Source: Alphaproteobacteria bacterium (GTDB lineage Bacteria > Pseudomonadota > Alphaproteobacteria > Rhizobiales > Beijerinckiaceae). Taken from it: 64,000 bases of DNA. The position numbers were made by a program, and so were the translations under genes. The notes beneath the pieces are model-generated. The model saw only the letters and a list, made by a program, of their open reading frames with translations, made no database searches and was not told the DNA's origin. The stretch covers positions 1 to 64,000 of the forward strand of contig JAJPHH010000032.1 of assembly GCA_021325385.1 (NCBI GenBank), given 5' to 3'. This document shows positions 7,747 through 15,800 of this stretch, piece by piece (position 1 is the stretch's first letter; the number at the start of each line of letters is the position of its first letter).

Positions 7747-10700
7747 TCAGAATAGGCTGTACTGTTTCGCCGCCGCCCGCCTCTCGCGTCGCAAAGGCGC
7801 ATCCCGGGCGATCAGCTCGGGCGCGATCTCTTGAAGGTAGGGCGAAGCGGGCAAGGCGCGCGCTTCGCCGCGCCAGAAGCGCTGCGCTGCGCGGGTCAGG
7901 CACAGCCGGTCCTTGGCGCGAGTCATCGCGACATAGAAGAGGCGGCGCTCTTCGGCGGCCGAGCGCCGCTCGTCGGCCGGCGCCTCGTCGCGAAAAGCGC
8001 TCCATGAGAACGGCGTCAGTCCATCTTCGACGCCGACGATGAAGACGACGGCGAACTCCAAGCCCTTGGCCGCATGCATGGTCAGAAGCGAGACGCGGTC
8101 AGCCCGGCGGTCATAGAAATCGGCTTCGTTCGACAGCGCGACCAGTTCGCGCCATTGCGCCTCGTCGTCCGCGCCGGCCAGGGCGGCAAGCCAGCGTTTA
8201 GCCTCGGCCAGCGCCGCCGCGTCGAATTCGGCTTCGCCGCGAATCTGCCTGGCCGCCGCATCGATCCGCTTCGCCAATGCGCCGGCTTTGCTCGGCTGCT
8301 GACTGAGGGCGCGTAACAAAGCGCGCACCGCCGGCTGCTGGGCGATCGGCGCCGGCGAGCTCTTCTTGTGCGGGACGCCGGCTTCGTCCAAGGCTTCGCG
8401 CAAGGCCGCGGCTTGCGCGTCGGTGCGATAGAGCACGGCGAAATCGGCGAAGCTCAAGGGATGCGCCGCGTGAGCCGCGCCCTGCCGGTTGGCGGCGAGA
8501 AGATCATGGCCGCCGAGCAGGCTCTCGATCGTCGCCGCGACATAGGCCGCCTCGGCCCTCTCGTCGTCGGCGATATGGAGCGCGATCGGCGCCCCGGGCG
8601 GCCGCATGACCGTTCTGGCCGCGCTGGCGCCGATCACCTGCGCCGCGGCCGCTGCGATGGCGCCGCTCGATCGGTAGTTGCGCGCGAGGCGGAACGTCGC
8701 GGCGCTGGGAAAGTCGCGCGCAAGGCGCTCGAAACACGAAGCGTCCGCGCCGCGGAAGCCGTAGATCGCCTGGTTCGGATCGCCGATCGCGCAAAAGCCC
8801 GTTTCAGGGCCGACCAGGGCGCGGATCAGCTTGTACTGTTGCTCGTCGACGTCCTGAAATTCATCGACGCAGACGTGGCGGAAGCGCCTGCGCCATCGCG
8901 CCGCGACCGCTGCGTCGCCGGCCAAGAGCTGGGCGGGCAGGGCGACGAGATCGTCGAACTCGACCCAATTGTTGGCCTGATCGATGCGCCGGCAGGCGGC
9001 GAGCGCGTCGGCCGTTTCGCCCTCCGCCGTCGCGCCCGTACGCTTGACCAATGACAGCGCCTTCAGCAGGCGCGCCGCCTTGCTTTCGGCGATTTGCATC
9101 TCGCGCGCCAGGGCGCTGGCGCGCTGGCGTTCGTCGGCGACGCGGAAATTCGGCGCGAGGCCGATCGCGCCGCCCTCGGCCCGCAGGATAACGAGGCCGA
9201 GCGAATGGAAGCTGTGAACGACGCATTGGCCGTTTTCGGCCGGGATGAGCGCGGCGAGCCGTTCGCCGAGCTCCGCCGTCGCGCGCCGCGTAAATGTGAC
9301 GGCGAGGCACGAGGCGGCGGGGACGCCGCGCTCCAGGACGAGATGCGCGAGCCGGCGCGTCAGCATGCGCGTCTTGCCCGAGCCGGGTCCGGCCAGGACG
9401 ACGACCGCGCCCTCGATCGCCTCGGCGGCGCGGCGTTGATCTTCGTCGAGGCCGGCGAGAACGCCCGCAGCGGGCGGACCAGGCTCTGCGGCTTTGGGCG
9501 CTTCCGCCGATCTTGATTTCGCGGGCTCTCCCGACGAGGCCGAGACCGCCAGACGCCGCGGCGCGGGCGCATCGAACAACAGGCCGCCTTTGGTGAGGCC
9601 TCTGAGCTCTTTCTCCTCGAAGAGGCGAATCACGCCATATTCGCCGTCATAGCCTGCTTCGCGGATCACCGCGCCCTTGCGCAAACGCGTCACTGCTTCG
9701 CCGAGCAGGGGATCGGCTCGGGTAACGTCCTCGATCGGCGCTTCTTCGAGAATGCTCAGCTCCGGACCCAGCGCCGCGGTGACGCGATCATAGGCTCGCG
9801 CGACGCCTCGCGAAGCGGCCCCGGTCGCGAGCAATTCGGAAAGGATTTCAGGCAGCGGCGTCAGGCTGGTCACAGCGCCGGCCGTCGGCGGCGGCGCAGC
9901 CTCGTCTTGACGGCGGTCGGCCAAGGTCTCGATCCGGTGGGCGACGCCGACCGTGACCTTGCCGCCGCAAACCGGGCAGCGCCCGTTAAGCGCGATCGTC
10001 TCGGTCGGCTCGAGCCTGACGCCGCAGGCGCGATGGCCATCGAGGTGGTACTTGCCTTCTTCAGGGAAGAACTCCACGGTTCCGACATAGCCGTCGCCGG
10101 TCTCCAAAGCGCGGCGAATGGCGAAATAATTCGGCTCGCAGGAGAAGCGCGTCGCTTCGCGGCCGAGCTTTCCCGGCGAATGGGCGTCGGAATTGGAGGT
10201 GAGGCGGAAGCGGTCGAGCGCCGAAATGCGCCAATTCATCGCCGGGTCCGAGGAGAGGCCGGTCTCGACCGCGAAAATATGGCCGGCGAGATCGCCGTAG
10301 CACTCTTCGATCGAATCGAAACCGGACTGTGAGCCGAGCGCCGCGAACCACGGCGTCCAGATATGGGCGGGCACAAGGTACGAATGAGGTCCAGACTCCA
10401 ACGCGATTTCCAGCAGATGTCGGGAATCGAGCCCGAGAATCGGCCGCCCGTCGGAAGCGATGTTGCCGATGCGGGCGAGGCTCGCAGCGAGCCGGTCCGC
10501 AGCCTCGAAGTCCGGCGCGTAGATCAAGTGATGGACTTTGCGGGTCTTGTCGCCCTTCTTGTAGATTGTCGAGATTTCGGTCGACAGCATGAAGCGGATT
10601 GGCGCGCGGCAGGCCGGCGGCAGGCTCTTGAAGACGTCCCTTTCGATCTCATCCTTCAGGCGGAACAGGCCGCTTCCGTCCGCGACGAGCTTGTCCTTCA

Positions 10701-10860
10701 GTTCGGCGAGCCAGGCGGGGTGAACGCAATCGCCTGTCCCAACGACTGAAATCCCCTTCCGCGCCGCCCAAAAGGCGAGATGTTCGAGGTCGAGGTCGCG
10801 GCTGGTGGCGCGTGAATATTTGGAGTGGATGTGGAGGTCGGCGTGGAAGGGATGGCTCAT
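7747..10860 (-). CDS. Endonuclease-Q-like PHP domain fused to UvrD/Rep helicase
   Basis: The 1037-aa protein joins two parts. Residues 1 to about 410 are a PHP-type metallo-nuclease of the TIGR00375/EndoQ group (ADLHIHSKYSRATSRDLDLE start, then a zinc-ribbon-like CPVCGGK). After a Pro/Ala-rich linker, residues about 470-1030 are a superfamily 1A helicase: Walker A AGPGSGKTRML, CVDEFQDVDEQQY, GDPNQAIYGFRGAD, ARNYRSSGAI, TMHAAKGLEF, YVAMTRAKDRL. Archaeal and Bacillus EndoQ nick 5' of deaminated bases (dU, dI, dX); the helicase could unwind from that nick. Both halves look intact. The domain calls are firm, the combined repair role is inferred. Confidence 0.85.
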   Translation of the reverse strand: MSHPFHADLHIHSKYSRATSRDLDLEHLAFWAARKGISVVGTGDCVHPAWLAELKDKLVADGSGLFRLKDEIERDVFKSLPPACRAPIRFMLSTEISTIYKKGDKTRKVHHLIYAPDFEAADRLAASLARIGNIASDGRPILGLDSRHLLEIALESGPHSYLVPAHIWTPWFAALGSQSGFDSIEECYGDLAGHIFAVETGLSSDPAMNWRISALDRFRLTSNSDAHSPGKLGREATRFSCEPNYFAIRRALETGDGYVGTVEFFPEEGKYHLDGHRACGVRLEPTETIALNGRCPVCGGKVTVGVAHRIETLADRRQDEAAPPPTAGAVTSLTPLPEILSELLATGAASRGVARAYDRVTAALGPELSILEEAPIEDVTRADPLLGEAVTRLRKGAVIREAGYDGEYGVIRLFEEKELRGLTKGGLLFDAPAPRRLAVSASSGEPAKSRSAEAPKAAEPGPPAAGVLAGLDEDQRRAAEAIEGAVVVLAGPGSGKTRMLTRRLAHLVLERGVPAASCLAVTFTRRATAELGERLAALIPAENGQCVVHSFHSLGLVILRAEGGAIGLAPNFRVADERQRASALAREMQIAESKAARLLKALSLVKRTGATAEGETADALAACRRIDQANNWVEFDDLVALPAQLLAGDAAVAARWRRRFRHVCVDEFQDVDEQQYKLIRALVGPETGFCAIGDPNQAIYGFRGADASCFERLARDFPSAATFRLARNYRSSGAIAAAAAQVIGASAARTVMRPPGAPIALHIADDERAEAAYVAATIESLLGGHDLLAANRQGAAHAAHPLSFADFAVLYRTDAQAAALREALDEAGVPHKKSSPAPIAQQPAVRALLRALSQQPSKAGALAKRIDAAARQIRGEAEFDAAALAEAKRWLAALAGADDEAQWRELVALSNEADFYDRRADRVSLLTMHAAKGLEFAVVFIVGVEDGLTPFSWSAFRDEAPADERRSAAEERRLFYVAMTRAKDRLCLTRAAQRFWRGEARALPASPYLQEIAPELIARDAPLRRERRAAAKQYSLF

Positions 10861-11000
10861 TCCGTAGGATTAGCCGCGCGGACGCGAGGTTCAAACCCGC
10901 GATCTGAGCCGCGACGCGCTCATCCACACCCGAAACGTCGCATGATGGCTTGGCGCAGCGCGCACATAAAGGCGTGTCGCGCGGAACGAGCTTTCGGCGC

Positions 11001-11216
11001 TCACTCCGGAAACGCGGCGAGGGCGTCGATCTCGTCGATTGTTCTCTTGAGCAACTCCAGTCGCTGCTCGAAGAGATCCGGCCTCGCGGCGCATTTTTGC
11101 AACCAGGCGACATTTGCGTCGCCGCCGACCAGCCGCTGTATCCGATCGTGCAATTGCTGAAGCCAGAATTCCAGCGTTTCGATGCGTTCGGCGTTGGCTC
11201 GTTCCGGATCTTTCAT
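11001..11216 (-). CDS. Hypothetical 71-aa helical protein
   Basis: From the ATG at 11216 the ORF reads MKDPERANAERIETLEFWLQ and continues as charged, heptad-like helix to LLKRTIDEIDALAAFPE. It looks like a short coiled-coil protein. The longer ORF-track start (11396) would run into sseA and adds Arg/Ala-rich sequence, so I reject it. It lies 112 bp downstream of sseA on the same strand and may share its transcript. No family recognised. Confidence 0.55.
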   Translation of the reverse strand: MKDPERANAERIETLEFWLQQLHDRIQRLVGGDANVAWLQKCAARPDLFEQRLELLKRTIDEIDALAAFPE

Positions 11217-11328
11217 CGCGAGTTCAGCGGTTGGCGCTTCAGCCTGAGGACGCGGATCGTTCGTCGCGGGACCGCGTCTCAACTGCTGGATTGCGGCGGT
11301 GTTCCTCCGAGCGCGCGTCAGCAGGGCT

Positions 11329-12177
11329 TCAGCCCGCCGGCCCGGTCGCGACCGGGCAATCGTCGCGGCCGCCCCATTCGGCCCAGGACCCGTCATAGAG
11401 GCCGGCGACTTTGCCGCCCGCTTCTTCGGCGGCCAAGGCGAGGATCGCCGCGGTGACTCCGGAGCCGCAGGTCGTGATGACCGGCTTTTTCAGATCGACG
11501 CCGCGCGCGGCGAAAGCCTGCGCCAGAGCCGGCGGCGACTTGAGTTTGCCGCCATCGAGGATTTCGACGAAGGGCAGGTTCAGCGCGCCCGGCATATGGC
11601 CGCTTTTCAGGCCCGGCCGCGGCTCGGGCGCTTTGCCTTCGAACCGATCCGCGGGCCGCGCGTCGACGACTTGGATCGCGTCGCTCGCCAGGGCCCGACG
11701 CACGTCGTCACGCGATGCGACAACGGCGGGATCGAGCCGGGCGACGAATGTCCGCGGCGCGCGAACCGTCTCGCCCTTTTCCAGCGGGCGCCCTTCCTTG
11801 ATCCATTTCGGCAGCCCGCCTTCGAGGATTTTGACTTTCGCAGCGCCGAAGGCGCGCAAGGTCCACCAGACTCTCGCCGCGGCGTAAAGGCCAAGCGAAT
11901 CGTAGACGACGATCGTCATGTCTTCGCTGAGGCCGAGCCGGCCCATGGCGTCGGCGAAGGCGGCGGCGTCGGGCAGCATATGAGGGAGGTCGGTCGAGCG
12001 ATCGGCGATTTCGTCGATGTCGAAGAAGACGGCGCCGGGAATGTGCTTTTCGCGAAACTCCTCGACGCCGCTGCGGCCGCTCGTCGGCAAGTGCCACGAG
12101 GCGTCGATCACGCCGAGCCCCGGCTCGTTGAGCCGCGCCGCAAGCCATTCGGTCGAGACGAAATTGTGCAAGCCCAT
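11329..12177 (-). CDS. sseA: 3-mercaptopyruvate/thiosulfate sulfurtransferase (two rhodanese domains)
   Basis: The 282-aa protein has an N-terminal inactive rhodanese domain (VSTEWLAARLNEPGLGVIDASWHLP, IPGAVFFDIDEIAD) and a C-terminal active one with the catalytic-Cys loop TTCGSGVTAAILALA. The loop CGSGVTA is the form typical of mercaptopyruvate sulfurtransferases rather than thiosulfate-specific enzymes (CRKGVTA). It moves sulfur from 3-mercaptopyruvate to thiols or cyanide. It lies 33 bp after queF on the same strand, so the two may be co-transcribed. Confidence 0.9.
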   Translation of the reverse strand: MGLHNFVSTEWLAARLNEPGLGVIDASWHLPTSGRSGVEEFREKHIPGAVFFDIDEIADRSTDLPHMLPDAAAFADAMGRLGLSEDMTIVVYDSLGLYAAARVWWTLRAFGAAKVKILEGGLPKWIKEGRPLEKGETVRAPRTFVARLDPAVVASRDDVRRALASDAIQVVDARPADRFEGKAPEPRPGLKSGHMPGALNLPFVEILDGGKLKSPPALAQAFAARGVDLKKPVITTCGSGVTAAILALAAEEAGGKVAGLYDGSWAEWGGRDDCPVATGPAG

Positions 12178-12210
12178 CCGATCGCTCCCGCCGCGGCGCC
12201 GTTTCTTGAA

Positions 12211-12690
12211 CTAGCCGCGGCCGCGATAGGGCGCAACGCCCTGATCCGGCGCCCAAACGCCTTTCGGCAATTGGCCGGTCTGCCAGAATACGTCAATTGG
12301 TATGCCGCCGCGCGGGAACCAATAGCCGCCGATGAGCAGCCAGCGCGGCTTCAACAGTGCGGCAATGTCCTTGCCGATTCGGACGGTGCAGTCTTCGTGA
12401 AATGCGCCGTGATTGCGAAAGCTCGCCAGGTAGAGCTTCAGCGACTTCGATTCGACCAGCCAGCGATTGGGAACGAAGTCGATGACGAGATGGGCGAAAT
12501 CCGGCTGGCCGGTGACCGGACAGAGCGAGGTGAATTCCGGCGCGGTGAAGCGCGTCACGTAGTCGGCGTCGGGATGCGGATTGGGGACGCGTTCGAGAAT
12601 CGACGCGGCGGGATGATCCGGGATCATCGACGGGCGGCCGAGATGAGTGAGGCCGCTCGGCGGTTGCGATTTACGCGGCGGTTTTGGCAT
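12211..12690 (-). CDS. queF: NADPH-dependent 7-cyano-7-deazaguanine reductase
   Basis: The 159-aa single-domain (type I, YkvM-like) QueF reduces preQ0 to preQ1 in queuosine tRNA modification. The sequence shows the nucleophilic Cys and proton-donor Asp in [18 protein letters not shown], the substrate motif [22 protein letters not shown], and the C-terminal [15 protein letters not shown]. The ATG at 12690 was chosen because the protein fold starts there; the upstream extension is Arg-rich. No other queuosine gene is nearby. Confidence 0.93.
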   Translation of the reverse strand: MPKPPRKSQPPSGLTHLGRPSMIPDHPAASILERVPNPHPDADYVTRFTAPEFTSLCPVTGQPDFAHLVIDFVPNRWLVESKSLKLYLASFRNHGAFHEDCTVRIGKDIAALLKPRWLLIGGYWFPRGGIPIDVFWQTGQLPKGVWAPDQGVAPYRGRG

Positions 12691-12888
12691 TGAAGCCCTT
12701 GCAAGAAAGCGCCGCCGGCGGAATTCCGCGGCGCGCCAGAGCCTTAGCTCACGGCGCGCGGCGAGGCTATCTTTTCGCGCGCCGATCACACGAAAGCCTT
12801 ATCCCCACCTTAGCTGCCGGCGGTGCCGGCCTTCCGCTTGCGCGCCGCGCGGCATTAGCCCAAGCCTTGGCTCTGGAGACGCCTGAGA

Positions 12889-15800
12889 ATGACTTTGAAG
12901 ACGGCGAAAACGCCGGTTCCCTCCTTTGCGCTCGCCGCAATCGGCGCGGCGCTGGTCGCCGCCGGCCTATGGGCCTCGCTCGCGATGACGGCCTGGAGCG
13001 GCGCGGCGATCGCCGGCGCGCTCGGCCTCGCGGCTTGGCGCGCCGCCGCGACCGGCTCGCCGGGCTCGCCGATCGAGGTCGCGCTCGACGCCTTCGCTTT
13101 CGGGATTTTCGCCGTCGCGCGCAACAACGCGATCGGCTTTTGGCAATTGCCCGGGCCGTGGAAGGATATTCCGCTCTTCAATCTCACCGGCGCGGACATC
13201 GCCTACGCCGTCTATCTATGCGGCTTCCTCGCCGCTTTGCTGCTTGGCCGGCGCGGCTTGACCTGGATCGAGTCGCTCGCGCTGATCGCGACGCCCTTCC
13301 TGTTCAACCTGCTGATGACGATCGCCGCGGACTGGCACATGCAGGAGCTCGGGGCGCTGTTGACGCCGGGCCTGCCGCTGCCGTTCCAGGCGCAGGTTTT
13401 CATCGGCCGCGCCGCGATTCTCTTCATCGTGGCCGAGGCGATGCTCGCCGCTTTTTCGACGCTGCGCATCGGCCGTCCGGCGCTCGATCCGAAGCTGCAC
13501 GGGCTGTTGATCGTCGTCGCCGGGCTCGCCGCGGCCACGCCGTCGCTCGCCAATTTCGCGCAACTGGCCGGCTTCTCGCCCGTCCTCGCCATCGTCGTCG
13601 GCTCGGCCTTCGCCGCGGTCGCGCAGGCGGGCTTGTGGAGCATCGTCTATGTCTTCACCGGCGTCGCGCTCGATTGGATCGGCGGCAAATCGCCGACCTT
13701 CGTCTCGGTCTATGGCCATTGGCGCAGCGGTTTGGTCAAAGGCGCGATCTATGGCGGGCTGTTCATGTTCGGCCTGCTCGTTGTGGCGGCGGCGCTGCGC
13801 GTCCCGGCTTTCGCCGCCTTCCTGAAGGATAACGCGCTCGTTCTTTCGCCATTCGTCGGCGCGCTCGCCTTTCCGCTCGCCGCGACGATCGTCGGCAGCG
13901 CCGACGGGACGCCGCCCTTTTTCGGTCGGCTCGCCGCCGCCTACCGGACTCCGCGCGCTTACGCTCGGGGCGCGGTCGCGGGATTGGGCGCGGCTCTGGC
14001 GCTGACGTCGAACCTGCGCGACGCCGACGGCTTGAGTCGGTTTCTTGCGCTGTTCGTCGTCGGCGCCCTCGCTTATGCCGGCGTCGATCTTCTGTTCGAT
14101 ATCGGCCTTATCGTTCGTGGCGAACGTCGCGCCCTCCAGACATGGCGGCTTTACGCGCTCGGCGTCGCATTGGGCGGCCTCGTCGCCGGCGCGCTTGGCT
14201 GGTATTTCGACGCGCCGCAGCTCAAAGTCGTCATCGACAAGTTCTGGGCTTACGCCGACGTCAATTACGTCTTGACCGGCCGCGCGCTCAACGACTTCAC
14301 GACCTATCCGATCTTCAACAAATACGGCGCGATCGATCTCGGCCAGATCGTCGGCGGGGTGCGCCTGTTCTATACCGAGTCGCTCGCCGGCGTGATCAAT
14401 TGGTCGATCGCCGCGCCGCTGTTCGGCGTCAACTTCGTCCTCTTGAATAGCTTGTTCGATCGCAGCTTGCGGCCGATCAAGGAATTGGTCAGCGCCGCCG
14501 GCATCGAAGGCCTCGTCGCGCAGACAGTGCGGGTGATGCGCTGGGGCCTATGGATGGCGCCGATCATCAACTCGTTCTTGCGCCAGCAGCCAGAGCCGAG
14601 CTGGTTCAATCAGGACGGGGCCATTCGAACGCTGGTTTCGATGGGTGCCGATATCGGCCTGCCGCCGGCGGATTTCAAAAGCTTCAGCCTGACCGTGTTC
14701 CTTGGCCTGCTCGCCTATGATTGGCTGCGCATCCTGATCTGGTTCGATCATATGGGCTTGCGCGTCGCAACCCTGGTCAACCTTACCTTCATCGGCGGCG
14801 ACCGGGCGGACGAAGCCGCGGCGCGCTATCTCGGCCATGCGGCGCGCACCCGCGTCGTGCCTGACGGCATCCGCCGCTTCGCGACTTGGGCGCCTTTGCT
14901 GATCCCGTTCTACATTCCGCGCGGCGCGGACTGGGACCACGCCTGGACCGGGGCCGAGGCGCTGCGCAATTCCGGCGCGCCGCTCCCGGGACCGGTGAAC
15001 GTCATGCTGGTCGCCTATTGTTGCGCGGGCGCCGCTTTCGCTGCGGCCGCGTTCATCGCCGGCGCCCGCATGCGCGAGAAGAAAGGCGAGCCGGCGCCGG
15101 CTCTGGTCGGCGCGCCGCCGACGCTCGGCGAGACGCCGGAAGAACTGTCGCTGACCAACGGCGCGGTCGGCCTCGACATTCTGCGCGACGGCCGCGGCGC
15201 GACCTTCGTCACGGGCGAAGAACGCGGCGGCTTTCCGATAGACATTACCCGAAGGCCGCTGGATCCGCTCCAGGCGCGCGGCGTGTTCTTCTACATCCGC
15301 GAAGGGGCCGCCGAGCCGTGGTCGATCGGCTATGAGCCGGCGCGGCGAGCGGGCGCCTACCGGTTCGAGGCGACGGCGCGCAACAGCGTCGTGATTGTTA
15401 ATGAGATCGACGGGCTCGAGGCGCGGATGGAGGCGGGCCCGGACGCGCAAGGCGCGGTTCTATCCTGGCGGCTGCGCTTCAGCGACCTGTCTGGTCGGGC
15501 GAGGCGGCTCCGGCTGGCCAGTTTCAGTGAAATCGCCGGCCACGAGACGGGCACCTATATGCGCGATCTCGACTTCGCCGGCATGCATGTCGAGACGTTC
15601 TTCGTTCGCGGTCTCAACGCGATCCTGGCGCGCAATCGACTGCTGCGCTCGAAGCGCGCCGGCCGAAGCGAGATGGCCTTCTTCGCAGCTCGGCCGCTCT
15701 CCGAAGGCGCCAAGCTCGTCGGCTACGAAGATTCGCGGGCCCGCTTTCTTGGCGAAGGCTCGCTCGCCAAGCCGCAAGGACTGGACGAGGCGCGGCCGCG

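Noticed and set aside
10885-10910. GGTTCAAACCC resembling a tRNA T-loop upstream of the helicase gene
   Set aside because: The flanking stems do not pair as a T-arm and no anticodon or acceptor stem can be built on either strand.
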